Positions 1-9,671 are shown, numbered from the stretch's first letter. The stretch is DNA of 64,000 bases from Marinobacter sp. F4216 (GCF_019931195.1 NZ_JAIOUO010000003.1:620001-684000); one strand, 5' to 3'. The notes: generated from the letters alone by a model not told the origin. Made by a program: numbers and translations.

Positions 1-688
1 GAAGCGCAATGATCGAGTAACCCGTCAGCATGATCATCATGGAAATGAACTGACCCAAGGCCGTCACCGGCGCTATATCGCCATAGCCCACGGTTGTCAG
101 TGTCACGATTCCCCAATAGATCGATGTGGGAATACTGGTGAAACCTGCCTCAGCCGGCTCGATCAGATAGAGCAAAGAAGAGAAGATGGTCACGACTATC
201 AGCACAGCAAACAGAAAAAGCAGGATCTGGTGCCGGCTGCGAATCAAGGCATCCAGCAGCAGGCGGCCCTCGCCAACTACTGTCATCATTTCCAGTACCC
301 GGAACAGACGCAGAGTCCGAAGCAGACGCACTACGACGAGAGTCTGCGCACCTGGAAACAACAGCGCCAGCCAGGTAGGTAAGACGGCCAGGACATCGAT
401 AACACCGAAAAAGCTCTTCAGGTAAAGCTTCGGTTTCTCCAGGCAATAGATGCGCAGAGCCAGCTCAACGGTGAAGAGCAGCGTTATGCCCCACTCCACA
501 CCATAAAAAATCTCACCGAAGCGGGCGTGATATTCCGGGACACTGTCCAGGAGGATAATCCCGACACTGAGGAATATCAGGAACGCCAAAAAAATATCAA
601 AGCCCTTGGCCAAGCGGGTATCGGATTCGAAAATGACCTGAAACAGGCGGGTTTTAATTCCCAGACCACCAGGCTTTATCGTCGCCAT
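1..688 (-). CDS. Voltage-gated potassium channel family protein (3' end outside window)
   Basis: Six-helix ion channel subunit of the inner membrane, cut off by the left window edge after about 229 codons. Hydrophobic segments fit S1-S6. The S4 stretch RLLRTLRLFRV carries regularly spaced arginines, as in voltage sensors. The pore loop contains TTVGYGD, the potassium selectivity filter, so K+ conduction is well supported by family knowledge. The start ATG at 688 gives MATIKPGGLG and opens a continuous frame to the edge. The C-terminal part is not visible, so any cytoplasmic regulatory domain is unknown. Confidence 0.9.
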   Translation of the reverse strand, partial: MATIKPGGLGIKTRLFQVIFESDTRLAKGFDIFLAFLIFLSVGIILLDSVPEYHARFGEIFYGVEWGITLLFTVELALRIYCLEKPKLYLKSFFGVIDVLAVLPTWLALLFPGAQTLVVVRLLRTLRLFRVLEMMTVVGEGRLLLDALIRSRHQILLFLFAVLIVVTIFSSLLYLIEPAEAGFTSIPTSIYWGIVTLTTVGYGDIAPVTALGQFISMMIMLTGYSIIAL

Positions 689-801
689 CCAAGCTCCCTC
701 GCCAGGCGTCTCCGAAAATCGAACATCCTCCGATTACGTTTAACTCAGGGCCACTCATTCTGCAAATCACCCTCTCACGATCGGCAGTCCGTTCTGCATC
801 A

Positions 802-1434
802 TTAAATTCTCAAAAGCATGACTGGTTTAATCTCCAGCGCCTGCCGGGCGAACTCGGCATCCGGCCACACCAACAACCAGCCCAAAACCGCGAGATTGAG
901 AATTACGTTGAACCAAAATGCCGCCTGAAAGGAGGTCTTTCGGGTTTTATGGCGAAAGAATTGCTGGCCCACCAGCGCCCCCGGCCAGCCACACAGTAGT
1001 TCGAACAGATGCAACCGCCCCTCGGGTACCCGCCGGTTGCCGCGTTCTGCGGCCCCTTTGTCGACCGCATACATCAAGAAAGTAACCAGGCTCATCGCGC
1101 CATAGGCGACCGGCAAAAGCAGCGGCACATACCCCAGGATATATAAAACCGAGATCGCCCCTCCTACTGCGGCTGCAATCAACAGAGCGACCCAAACGCC
1201 AGTCGCTAATGCTGCGCGGTGTCGGACCACCCCGGCGTATTGGAAACTGGCTGCCCTTAACCGGCCCTTCTCGTCTTTTGTTTGCGCGTAAACCACCTTG
1301 TCTCCGGCCGAAGGCCTGCCCCGCCCCTGATAGGCGCTGATGTGGGCAAATAAACGCTTACCTTCGTTTTCCGGAGTTATAAAGCCGAAACCCTTGGCAT
1401 CGTTCCATGAGGAGAGTAAGCCTTTCTGATTCAC
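802..1434 (-). CDS. Cold-shock domain / DUF1294 membrane protein
   Basis: A 210-residue two-domain protein. Residues about 3-68 form a cold-shock (OB-fold) nucleic-acid-binding domain with the RNP1-like KGFGFI and FAHISAY. The rest is a DUF1294 membrane domain with about four hydrophobic helices and the family's MYAVDK and GWPGALVGQ motifs. This CSD-DUF1294 architecture is recurrent in proteobacteria, but its role is unknown. The start is GTG at 1434, with AGGGA about nine bases upstream; no internal Met precedes the cold-shock domain. Confidence 0.85.
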   Translation of the reverse strand: MNQKGLLSSWNDAKGFGFITPENEGKRLFAHISAYQGRGRPSAGDKVVYAQTKDEKGRLRAASFQYAGVVRHRAALATGVWVALLIAAAVGGAISVLYILGYVPLLLPVAYGAMSLVTFLMYAVDKGAAERGNRRVPEGRLHLFELLCGWPGALVGQQFFRHKTRKTSFQAAFWFNVILNLAVLGWLLVWPDAEFARQALEIKPVMLLRI

Positions 1435-1602
1435 GTAATGCTTCCCTGAAAAGTCTGTTTTGGCGCCTTGCAGAAAAAAAGCTGCCCCGGTTTACCTTTA
1501 GCTCCAACGCGGCACCGACCGCTTCCCGCTGGTAAGCGCGCAGTTTGAACGGAACATTTATCTTCATACAAAGACCGGATCTTCCGTCATTCTACGGCTG
1601 AC

Positions 1603-2058
1603 TTACAGATACCGGCCGCCCGCACCAATCACCACCACGATCAGTCCAAGAATCAGGTTGATCCCCACCAGCTTGCGGATCTGCCCTACCTGCCGCCCGC
1701 CCTCTTGAGGATCCTGATTGGCAACGGCCTGTTTCAGCCGCCTGAAGGGGGCAAAATAGACATGAAAATAGAGCAGCATCATCACAATCCCCAATCCCTG
1801 CATGACATGAATGTGCCAGCCGGCACCCGCCATGTCACCGAATACGTTGAAGACCATCCAGTAACCGGTTACCAGCAACAGGATCACAGCCGCCCACACC
1901 CACCGGAAAAACCGGGAAAGGGTGCGGCACCACAGCACGCCCCGCTGCGACGTATCAATCACTTCAACCACCGCTGGCCGCATGGCCATGTAGGCGAAAA
2001 ACATACCGCCAACCCAAATAACGGCGGCGAGAACATGCAGTGCAATGGCCAGACTCAT
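1603..2058 (-). CDS. CopD-like integral membrane protein
   Basis: A 151-residue protein with four predicted membrane helices. It has the features of the CopD/DUF2269-like family: N-terminal HVLAAVIWVGGMFFAYMAMRP, central HIHVMQGLGIVMMLLYFHVYF and a C-terminal GINLILGLIVVVIG helix. Histidines at membrane faces could bind copper or heme, but this is inference. GAGGGG sits seven bases before the ATG. It is transcribed away from the multicopper oxidase gene to its right, and a perfect FNR/Anr-type box lies between them. Confidence 0.8.
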   Translation of the reverse strand: MSLAIALHVLAAVIWVGGMFFAYMAMRPAVVEVIDTSQRGVLWCRTLSRFFRWVWAAVILLLVTGYWMVFNVFGDMAGAGWHIHVMQGLGIVMMLLYFHVYFAPFRRLKQAVANQDPQEGGRQVGQIRKLVGINLILGLIVVVIGAGGRYL

Positions 2059-2570
2059 AAAGCGCCCCTCTGAAAACGTGTGGGGTGAGCATAAGCTTCA
2101 GCCACATCAAAACCAACTCCTGTAGACGGACTGACAGGTAAACTGATGCACCCTGACCCATCTATCCTGTCTGTTGGCTCGTGAGTGTTGGATCCCAACG
2201 AAAACGAAAGATCATGCCGAATTGATACACATCAAATAAAAGGGCCAAATCATTGGCCCCCCGCGTTGCTGTCTTGACGGAGAGCGAGGGCAGAACTATC
2301 CCAAACACCGGAAACTCTGAAAAAGGTAACCCCGCCGAAATTCGGGTGCACAAAGCCAAGGGGCTTCCCTCCCTACCAGCCCTATCGAGAAAGCCAGCCA
2401 AGCCGCCAAAAAGTTTCCGGTCAACCAACAAGAAGTGGTTGCACGGTAGGGCGGCAAGCGCACATCTAACTACACTGCCCTCACAAGGACACCGATGTAG
2501 GCCTCCGCTGCAACCGGCCAACAGCACAAATGGGCGGGCTTGCACGCCCAGGTTTTCAGGGGATTCAGCC
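2059..2570. other. Intergenic region upstream of the multicopper oxidase
   Basis: No convincing gene. The reading frame of the oxidase runs open upstream to 2253, but that extension lacks any conserved sequence and would bury the Tat signal. The recognisable content is an FNR/Anr-type dyad at 2222-2235. The region presumably holds divergent promoters for the CopD-like and oxidase genes. Confidence 0.5.
2222..2235. promoter_or_regulatory. FNR/Anr-type binding site
   Basis: TTGATACACATCAA matches the FNR/Anr consensus TTGAT-N4-ATCAA in all ten specified positions. It lies 164 bases upstream of the CopD-like start and 336 upstream of the oxidase start. It could control either gene in response to oxygen; which promoter it serves cannot be told from the sequence. 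Confidence 0.6.
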
Positions 2571-4604
2571 ATGATTACCAGGCGTCGTTTCCTACAAGGC
2601 AGTACCCTCACCACATTGGGGCTCGCTTTACCTTTCAATCCCTTCCTTCAGCGAGCACATGCGATCGCATATCTTTCCAATGTCGGACCGCTGAGCGATC
2701 CCGCCCTGCAGCCCAAGTTTATCGACCTGGCACCGAACGCACTCGATCCCGGTTTTCTTTTCAAGGACCTCAACGACAACGGGGGGCCCGCCCAACAACC
2801 GAACTTCAGTTTACGCGCAAGGGAAACCGTGCAGGAGACCGGGCTTATCAACCCGAAGAATGGCAAACGGCTAAAAACCAAGGTCTGGGGCTATGGCGCT
2901 GACACCGTGTCCTGGCCGGGGCAGACGTTTCAGGTGAAGAGCGTCTCGGCCGGTGGAGCCCCTGAGACCGTTGTTCGATGGGAGAACGAACTCAATGGAG
3001 GGCAGCACCTTCTCCCGGTGGATACCAGCCTGCACTGGTGCTACTCGCTCCATGGTGCGGGTTCGGCCAACGGTGTCGATTACCGGCAGTTCAATATCAA
3101 AAAGAATGGGGTGCCCATCATTACGCACCTCCATGGTGGGAAAAGCGACTTCCAGTTCGATGGCAACCCGGAGTTCTTCTTCAGCCCTGATGGAAACGTC
3201 AAGGGCCCGCAGTGGGACTTCGTGCCGGGCGGCTTTACCAACACCTTCCGTTATGACAATAACGTCCGCGCCGGGAACCTGTGGTACCACGATCATGCGC
3301 TCGGGATTACACGGCTTAACGTGTATGCGGGCCTGGCGGGGTTCTACTTTGTGCGGGATGAGTACGATACGGGCCAGGCCAACAACCTGCTGGGCCTGCC
3401 AGCCTTCCCCTACGAACTGGCGTATGCCATCCAGGATCGAATGTTCACGGAAAAAGGCGATCTGTTCTATCCGGCTTTCCCGGGCGACCCTTTCTACGAT
3501 GACTTCATCACCGGTGAGGGCGCCATTCTGCCACCCGATCTGTTTCCCGGCGGCGGGCCAACGGCGCTTGCGGAGTTCTTCGGCGATCACATGGTGGTTA
3601 ATGGCAAAATCTGGCCGAAGACCAACGTCGAGCCGCGACACTACCGCCTGCGCCTGCTCAACGGCTGTGACTCGCGGTTTGTGGCGATCCGTTTCCGGGT
3701 TGCAGCCTCACCAGGGGCGACAGACCTGAATGGCGCCAGCGCTCCCCTGCCCTTCTACGTGATCGGCAGCGACCAGGGCCTGGCCTCCAGTGCCAGCATG
3801 ACCGACACACTGGTGATAGAGCCGGGCGGGCGTTATGACGTTATCGTCGATTTCTCCGGACTGGAGGACGCCCGGATTATCATGGAGAACATCGGTGGAG
3901 ACGCACCCTTCGGTGGTGACCTTGGCGAAGACCTCGCGCCGGAGGACCTCTTCCCGGACCGCCAGACTGACCGCATCATGGCGTTCGACGTGGTCCTTCC
4001 GTTCAATAATGCCATCGCCGACAGTTTTGATCCGGTGACGTTCGACGGCTGGGCGGCAGACCTGGGGTTCGGTCCACCTCCAGTGAACCCTGGAGCAACG
4101 ATTCGCAGGGTCGCCCTGTTCGAGGGGCTGGACGAATTCGGCCGGTTGCAGCCGCTGCTGGGAATCGTAGACCAGGACAGTACCGCGACGGCGTTCACCT
4201 GGTTCCAGCCGACGACCGAAGTCCCGGCACTCAGTTCAACCGAGGTGTGGGAGATCTACAACTTCACCGGCGATGCCCACCCCATTCACCTGCATTTGGT
4301 GAATTTCAATATTCTCGGGCGTAACGAGATCAGCTTCACCGAAGGTGCCCCGGTGCCAGTGCTTCAGCACAACGGAACGCTCGGACAGGTAGCCGGAATA
4401 TCGGGGGTCACCGAGGGTGGCGCCGTTGGCCTGGGGCCAACCGACGGGTACGTGGAAAACGCGCCCAAGGACATGGTCACGGCCCTGCCAGGCCAGGTCA
4501 CGCGCATCAGCGCGACCTTTGAAAAGCCGGGGCGCTATGTCTGGCACTGCCACATCCTGTCCCACGAGGACCATGAGATGATGAGGGTGATGCAAGTCAG
4601 TTGA
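2571..4604 (+). CDS. Tat-exported multicopper oxidase
   Basis: A 677-residue multicopper oxidase of the laccase/CotA-like group, predicted to oxidise phenolic or metal substrates with O2 in the periplasm. The N-terminus ITRRRFLQGS followed by a hydrophobic run is a twin-arginine signal. All four copper-ligand blocks are visible: HLHGG, WYHDHALG, HPIHLHLVNF and the C-terminal HCHILSHEDHEMM with the type-1 Cys and axial Met. The ATG at 2571 was chosen because it places the Tat motif at the N-terminus; AGGGG lies about nine bases upstream. A strong terminator follows at once, so it is probably monocistronic. Substrate unknown. Confidence 0.92.
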   Translation: MITRRRFLQGSTLTTLGLALPFNPFLQRAHAIAYLSNVGPLSDPALQPKFIDLAPNALDPGFLFKDLNDNGGPAQQPNFSLRARETVQETGLINPKNGKRLKTKVWGYGADTVSWPGQTFQVKSVSAGGAPETVVRWENELNGGQHLLPVDTSLHWCYSLHGAGSANGVDYRQFNIKKNGVPIITHLHGGKSDFQFDGNPEFFFSPDGNVKGPQWDFVPGGFTNTFRYDNNVRAGNLWYHDHALGITRLNVYAGLAGFYFVRDEYDTGQANNLLGLPAFPYELAYAIQDRMFTEKGDLFYPAFPGDPFYDDFITGEGAILPPDLFPGGGPTALAEFFGDHMVVNGKIWPKTNVEPRHYRLRLLNGCDSRFVAIRFRVAASPGATDLNGASAPLPFYVIGSDQGLASSASMTDTLVIEPGGRYDVIVDFSGLEDARIIMENIGGDAPFGGDLGEDLAPEDLFPDRQTDRIMAFDVVLPFNNAIADSFDPVTFDGWAADLGFGPPPVNPGATIRRVALFEGLDEFGRLQPLLGIVDQDSTATAFTWFQPTTEVPALSSTEVWEIYNFTGDAHPIHLHLVNFNILGRNEISFTEGAPVPVLQHNGTLGQVAGISGVTEGGAVGLGPTDGYVENAPKDMVTALPGQVTRISATFEKPGRYVWHCHILSHEDHEMMRVMQVS

Positions 4605-4618
4605 CCCACTGAGATGAT

Positions 4619-4661
4619 CGGGACAGATCCGATTTCTGAAAGCGGGATCTGTCCCGGTTTT
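4619..4661 (+). terminator. Rho-independent terminator after the multicopper oxidase
   Basis: Perfect 12-bp stem (CGGGACAGATCC / GGATCTGTCCCG) with a 14-base loop, followed by GTTTTC, starting 15 bases after the oxidase stop. Confidence 0.8.
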
Positions 4662-4816
4662 CTCATCACCCGTCGTAAACCTGTCGCTGTTCAATCCGCC
4701 ACGACAGGAGTAAATTTGAGTTTGTAAGCTGCGCATGCAGAGCCAGCAACTGGCAGTTCGTATTCAGCTTCTGACCCGAATAAACATGCCGGCTCCACCA
4801 CCACTGGAGTCATGTC

Positions 4817-6442
4817 ATGAACACACTCTCTCGTTTAACACTCGCTGTTTCTCTAGGTTTTATCCCCCCCGCAGTCGCACATCAGGACACCATGAATGAT
4901 GGTCATGCCCATAGCGCCGGGGATGACGTCGGCACCGTCGATTTTCAGGCCGACTGTGATGACGATGTGCGCGCTGACGTCGATCACGCACTCGGCCTGA
5001 TACATCACATGATGTACACCCAGGCCCGCGCCGAGTTCGACGCCATTACCCAGGCCGATCCCGACTGTGCCATGGCCCACTGGGGTGTCGCCATGTCGCT
5101 GTTCCAGCCGCTATGGGGCACCACTCCCAGTACTGACGATATCACCCTCGGTCGCCAGGAAATCCAGCAAGCCCGAGACGCTGCCGAAGAGGATCGTGAA
5201 CGGCTGCTGATAGATGCCACCGCCGCGTTCTTCGAGCCGGATACCGACCAGGTCAACGAGCGGCTGGCCGGCTGGATTGAGGGTATGGAGCAGGCCTATC
5301 AAGCCTTCCCGGAGGACGCCAACGTCGCTACCCTTTATGCCTTGTCCCGCCTGACGCTGGCGCGGTCCGCTGAAGACCGCAAGACACTGCACAACGAAGC
5401 GGAAAAGGTACTGCGTGCGACCTGGGAGACCGAGCCCACCCATCCCGGGGCCGTGCATTACTCCATACACGCCACGGATGCCGATGGCCGCGCTGGCAAC
5501 GCCACTGAAATCGTGGATTCCTATGCCGGGATAGCCCCCAGCGTTCCCCATGCTCTGCACATGCCGTCTCACATTTACGTGCGGCTCGGTGACTGGCCCC
5601 GGATGATTGAATGGAACAGCCAGTCCGCAGACGTGGCGGTCGATCACCAGGTCGATGGCGCCACATCCTTCCACTATATTCATGCCCTTGATTATCTGGT
5701 GTATGGCCACCTCCAGCGGGGTGAAGACAGCGCTGCACACAGTGTCTGGGAGTCGGCCCAGGCCAACGGACCACACCAGCCCAATTTCCCCGGGGCATTC
5801 CACCTGGCATCCATCCCCGCACGGTTGGCCGTTGAAGAACACGATTGGGAAGCGGCCGCCGCCATTACCCCCCGTGCTGACGACTACATTGGCTGGGACA
5901 CGTTCCCCTGGCCCGAAGCTCTGAGCTGGTTTGCACGCGGGCTTGGGGCCGTCCACACCGGCGATCTGGAAACCGCCCGCGAGGCTGAACAGCGGCTGGA
6001 GACCCTGGCGGAAGCCGCCCGGTCCGCTCCCGATCCGCGTTTCCCGACCTACATTGAGGTGGACCTGAGGATCCTTGCCGGTTGGATTGCCAAGGCAGAG
6101 GGTGAACCCGACCGAGCCATCGAACTGATGCGGTCCGCCGGAGAGCTGGAAGCCACCGTAGAGAAGCATCCGGTCAGCCCCGGAACCCTGCTCCCGCCCT
6201 ACGAGGCGCTTGGCGATCTGCTACTCGCCCTGGATCGCCCGGCCGAGGCCCTCACCGCTTATCAGCAGTCCGATCGCACCTGGCCGAATCGGTATAACAC
6301 CCTGGAAGGAGCGGCCCGTGCGGCCAAGTTGGCCGGCGATACCGGAGCCGCCGAGCAGTGGTCCCGTCGACTGGTAGAGACAGCCCCGGAATCAGAGCGC
6401 GACTCTATGAAACAAATACAAAAAACGGCGGAGAGAAGCTAG
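4817..6442 (+). CDS. Exported tetratricopeptide-repeat protein
   Basis: A 541-residue protein. An N-terminal signal peptide (LAVSLGFIPPAVAHQ) is followed by a His/Asp-rich segment and a helical TPR-like solenoid. Conserved patches include LGLIHHMMYTQARAEFD, CAMAHWGVAMS and the HYSIHATD-to-HALHMPSHIYVRLGDW region. These patches typify a family of secreted TPR proteins of unknown function found beside metal or copper genes. GGAG lies seven bases before the ATG. It is downstream of, but separated by a terminator from, the multicopper oxidase; a shared role in periplasmic metal chemistry is only inference. Confidence 0.8.
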   Translation: MNTLSRLTLAVSLGFIPPAVAHQDTMNDGHAHSAGDDVGTVDFQADCDDDVRADVDHALGLIHHMMYTQARAEFDAITQADPDCAMAHWGVAMSLFQPLWGTTPSTDDITLGRQEIQQARDAAEEDRERLLIDATAAFFEPDTDQVNERLAGWIEGMEQAYQAFPEDANVATLYALSRLTLARSAEDRKTLHNEAEKVLRATWETEPTHPGAVHYSIHATDADGRAGNATEIVDSYAGIAPSVPHALHMPSHIYVRLGDWPRMIEWNSQSADVAVDHQVDGATSFHYIHALDYLVYGHLQRGEDSAAHSVWESAQANGPHQPNFPGAFHLASIPARLAVEEHDWEAAAAITPRADDYIGWDTFPWPEALSWFARGLGAVHTGDLETAREAEQRLETLAEAARSAPDPRFPTYIEVDLRILAGWIAKAEGEPDRAIELMRSAGELEATVEKHPVSPGTLLPPYEALGDLLLALDRPAEALTAYQQSDRTWPNRYNTLEGAARAAKLAGDTGAAEQWSRRLVETAPESERDSMKQIQKTAERS

Positions 6443-6649
6443 AAGACTATGAGGGTGTTGGCCTGGTAATTGATCTGAGCGAAGGGACAGTGAAACGCCG
6501 GTTCTTTCCGGGCCAAAGCTCTCGTACTTGACGTGCTCCTGCTCCATCAGAAGATCAGTCCCGCTTTTCCCTATATCACCGTTCCAGCAAGCATGCTAAA
6601 AGACTGCTCCCGGCAATAGCTTGGGGCTTCTCTCCATCAGGAACTCAGC

Positions 6650-6994
6650 ATGTCAGATAAATTTTTCTACAAAGGTCGGCAGGACGCTCGCCAGCATCAC
6701 ACCGCTTACGGCGGTTTTGAGACAAACGCCAGCAAAAAAAGTGGCAGTAAAAAATACCCGCTGAATCTGGTGGTTACCAGTGAGGCTCGCAAGCAGGAAG
6801 TTGAAGCACAAGTCGCCGAGGCGAAGCTGTATGCCAATCTATCCGTTGATACCCGCGAGGGCGCCGTTGAATCCATCAACGAACTCACCGCTATCCTGAA
6901 CAAGGGCGGAACGGTCACCACCGTAAAACCACCCTCCCGGAACGATTTATGTCACTGTGGTAGTGGAATCAAATTCAAGAAGTGCTGTGGCTAA
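6650..6994 (+). CDS. SWIM/SEC-C metal-binding protein, PBPRA1643 family
   Basis: A 114-residue soluble protein ending in a SEC-C zinc motif, LCHCGSGIKFKKCCG (C-x-C-x8-C-C). The N-terminal part (FFYKGRQDARQHHTAYGGFETN) matches the small PBPRA1643 family known from marine gammaproteobacteria. SEC-C motifs bind zinc and often mediate protein contacts; the function of this family is not established. AGGA is seven bases before the ATG. The DUF3010 gene follows 23 bases later, probably cotranscribed. Confidence 0.85.
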   Translation: MSDKFFYKGRQDARQHHTAYGGFETNASKKSGSKKYPLNLVVTSEARKQEVEAQVAEAKLYANLSVDTREGAVESINELTAILNKGGTVTTVKPPSRNDLCHCGSGIKFKKCCG

Positions 6995-7017
6995 CGACAA
7001 CCGGTGTGCAGAGGACA

Positions 7018-7470
7018 ATGGCTATGATTGTTTGTGGGGTGGAACTGACTGGCAGCGATGCAGTGGTGTGTTTGCTGAATATGGACAGAGGGCAGTTCAA
7101 CCTGCCGGAGTGCAAGGTTCGCAAAGTGTCACTGCCGAAAAATCATGGCCGTGACGATCTGAAGCAATTCCAGACGACCTTTGCGGAGTTGATGGCCGAG
7201 TACGGAGTCACCTGTGTCGCGATAAAAGAACGGATGCAAAAAGGCAAATTTGCCGGCGGCGCCATCAGCTTCAAAATGGAAGCGGCCATTCAACTAATCA
7301 ACAGTGCTGAGCTTACGGTCACCTTGCTGTCACCCCAACTGATCAAGTCCACCCTGGCATCCAACCCGCTGCCCATTGCGTTTGCCGATACGGGATTGAA
7401 GGTTTTTCAGGAAACGGCCTTTATCGCCGCCTATGTAGGACAGTTGCAAGGTGGTGCCGGCTCTAACTGA
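7018..7470 (+). CDS. DUF3010 family protein
   Basis: A 150-residue protein with the family's N-terminal VCGVELTGSDAVVCLL and internal CVAIKERMQKGKFAGGAISFKMEAAIQL. The fold is probably RNase H/RuvC-like, as the family resembles small nuclease-fold proteins, but no activity is established. GAGG lies six bases before the ATG at 7018; a longer in-frame start at 6982 would overlap the SEC-C gene and has no better ribosome site. Its end overlaps the convergent gene by eight bases. Confidence 0.8.
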   Translation: MAMIVCGVELTGSDAVVCLLNMDRGQFNLPECKVRKVSLPKNHGRDDLKQFQTTFAELMAEYGVTCVAIKERMQKGKFAGGAISFKMEAAIQLINSAELTVTLLSPQLIKSTLASNPLPIAFADTGLKVFQETAFIAAYVGQLQGGAGSN

Positions 7471-7750
7471 GAACGGAAATTCCGTCGATCTCAGTCACCG
7501 TTTTGGCATCCGCCCGCTCGATGATTTTCAGAAGGGCGGATTGAATGGTTTCATCTTCCCGGGCGTCCCCACCACTCACAAACCTTTGTTTCTGAGGCTC
7601 TGCGCCCTCTTTCTCGGTAAAATAAATAACGACTTCAGTGGCTGAGTCTGGCGTCTTACCAAAGTACTCCAGCGCAACTAACGGATAGCCGTGAAAGCCT
7701 TTCTTAACCTGCTTTGCAATACGCTTTTTTGCTTTATCCAATTGCATCAT
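7463..7750 (-). CDS. Conserved hypothetical protein, 95 residues
   Basis: Small, charged, soluble protein with a lysine-rich amphipathic N-terminus (LDKAKKRIAKQVKKGFHGYPLVALEYFG) and a predicted alpha/beta core (ATEVVIYFTEKEGAEPQKQRFVS). It resembles short uncharacterised gammaproteobacterial proteins; no domain name can be assigned. AGG lies just upstream of the double ATG. It is convergent with the DUF3010 gene. Confidence 0.65.
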   Translation of the reverse strand: MMQLDKAKKRIAKQVKKGFHGYPLVALEYFGKTPDSATEVVIYFTEKEGAEPQKQRFVSGGDAREDETIQSALLKIIERADAKTVTEIDGISVLS

Positions 7751-7909
7751 AAAGGCCTGTCGCTGGGATTGTTCTCAGAGTGCCACATGAACGACAGTTC
7801 AACAACTTATGCTCGTTTTGCTTACGCACATCGAAATTCTCAGCGATAAAAAAGCTGCACAGTCTCCCGTACAGCCTTCATTCTTTGGCAATAAGGAAAG
7901 GCTTTGCGC

Positions 7910-8095
7910 TCAGTCCTCGTTTCGCTCACTCACCTTCCGGTAGGCTGTCAGCACAATCGCACCAACGATCCCGGCCGCAAATATATACTCAACGTGCAGT
8001 ACGTTACCAATAGCCTCATGCCCTGAATGTGCGAGCACGTTTGCAGAAGCTAATAGCAGTCCAGCACTGGCACCAATCTTTTGAATTCTTCTCAT
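7910..8095 (-). CDS. Small membrane protein at the 3' end of the urease cluster
   Basis: A 61-residue protein with a signal-like N-terminus (IGASAGLLLASANVLAHSGHE) and one further hydrophobic helix (YIFAAGIVGAIVLTAY). The AHSGHE sequence resembles the mature N-terminus of HupE/UreJ nickel permeases, but the protein is far too short to be one. GGAG lies eight bases before the ATG. It follows ureG by about 40 bases on the same strand and may be the last gene of the operon. Function unknown. Confidence 0.55.
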   Translation of the reverse strand: MRRIQKIGASAGLLLASANVLAHSGHEAIGNVLHVEYIFAAGIVGAIVLTAYRKVSERNED

Positions 8096-8135
8096 GTTTG
8101 TCTCTCCGTGAACGGTTTAAACCAAAACTGTTTGA

Positions 8136-8774
<639 letters not shown>

Positions 8775-8833
8775 GGTTAACTCCTTTTCGTCGTTGTTTC
8801 TCTTGTCTCTATCACTCCGAGCACAGCGGCAAT

Positions 8834-8927
8834 CGGGGAGTCCCTTCCGAGACTCGCTCAAGCACATCCCTGTGGCGCTCGAGCTCCGCCATCCATGGCT
8901 CCGCACGGTCCCGAAAGGGACTCCCCG
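8834..8927. repeat. Palindromic cloverleaf element, copy 1 (ureF-ureG gap)
   Basis: A 94-bp element bounded by perfect 13-bp arms (CGGGGAGTCCCTT / AAGGGACTCCCCG). The interior holds CACA-TCCC-TGTG flanked by CGC/GCG with a TCAAG bulge, then a second small hairpin around GCCA-TCCA-TGGC. The conserved strand is plus, opposite to transcription of the operon. Confidence 0.8.
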
Positions 8928-8966
8928 CTCACCGCTCCATGCTTCAGAGTGGCGTTCAATCTGTTA

Positions 8967-9671
8967 CTAGCTTCGGAACAATCTCGAATACTGGGTTTCA
9001 TGTAACGCACTGCCGAGGGCTAACCCGGGCAGCACCGGTCCTAATTCGTCGTCTTCCAGGCTCAGGGCCTTGTCCACTGCGGTGACTAGTTTGGGCCGCA
9101 GTTGTTCGGTTAACCGCTGGGCGGCGGTGTGGCCCACGGGCATGGCCTTGCACGCCACCGCCAGCTGGTTTTCGAGCCAGGCCCAGGCGAAGCCCAGCAG
9201 GGTCTGGCGAACGGGTACGCCCCGGCTGTAGGCCGCCCACGCGAACATCGTGGGGTAACCGGGTTCCGCTGGCAGTGTGGCGTTGCCTTGTTCCGGTTCG
9301 GGCAGCAGGTTCAGGCTGCCGAGCAGGCGTACCAGCGCGCCGCCGAGGCGGACGTCTTCGTCGCTTAGTTCAGCGGTTTCCCGGGTGGCGTGGAGCCACT
9401 GGTTCCACTGGGCGATGCTCTCGCTGTCCGCCTCACTCCAGGCTCTCTGGAGCCGGGCCAGAAGAGGTAGTTCGCATCGGGTCAGGCCGTCTTCCAGCAC
9501 GCCTTCCAACCAGTCGCCCAGTTCGGCTTCGGTGGTTACCCACTGCAGCTCGAAGGCGCTTTCCAGGCCCTGGGACCAGGCGAAGGCGCCGATGGGCAGT
9601 GCCGGGCTGACCAGTTGCAGCAGGCCCAGCAGGGCCAGGTCGCCGGAGGCCGGATCAGTGGGTGTGACCAT
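8967..9671 (-). CDS. ureF: Urease accessory protein UreF
   Basis: A 234-residue, all-helical accessory protein. UreF bridges UreD-bound apourease and UreG and is thought to gate GTP hydrolysis during nickel delivery. The family signature LLQLVSPALPIGAFAWSQGLE lies near the N-terminus, and YSRGVPVRQTLLGFAWAWLENQ and GHTAAQRL occur later. The ATG at 9671 overlaps the end of ureE by 17 bases; the upstream frame is only the antisense image of the ureE histidine tail, so a longer start is rejected. Confidence 0.95.
   Translation of the reverse strand: MVTPTDPASGDLALLGLLQLVSPALPIGAFAWSQGLESAFELQWVTTEAELGDWLEGVLEDGLTRCELPLLARLQRAWSEADSESIAQWNQWLHATRETAELSDEDVRLGGALVRLLGSLNLLPEPEQGNATLPAEPGYPTMFAWAAYSRGVPVRQTLLGFAWAWLENQLAVACKAMPVGHTAAQRLTEQLRPKLVTAVDKALSLEDDELGPVLPGLALGSALHETQYSRLFRS

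Noticed and set aside
1358..1567. 69-codon minus-strand frame starting MKINVPFKLRAYQREAVGAALE, reminiscent of a helicase N-terminus
   Set aside because: It is short, overlaps the cold-shock/DUF1294 gene and loses any resemblance after about 20 residues; too little to call a pseudogene.
2162..2638. 158-codon minus-strand frame upstream of the multicopper oxidase
   Set aside because: It crosses the oxidase start region, has no conserved features and looks like an antisense frame in GC-rich DNA.
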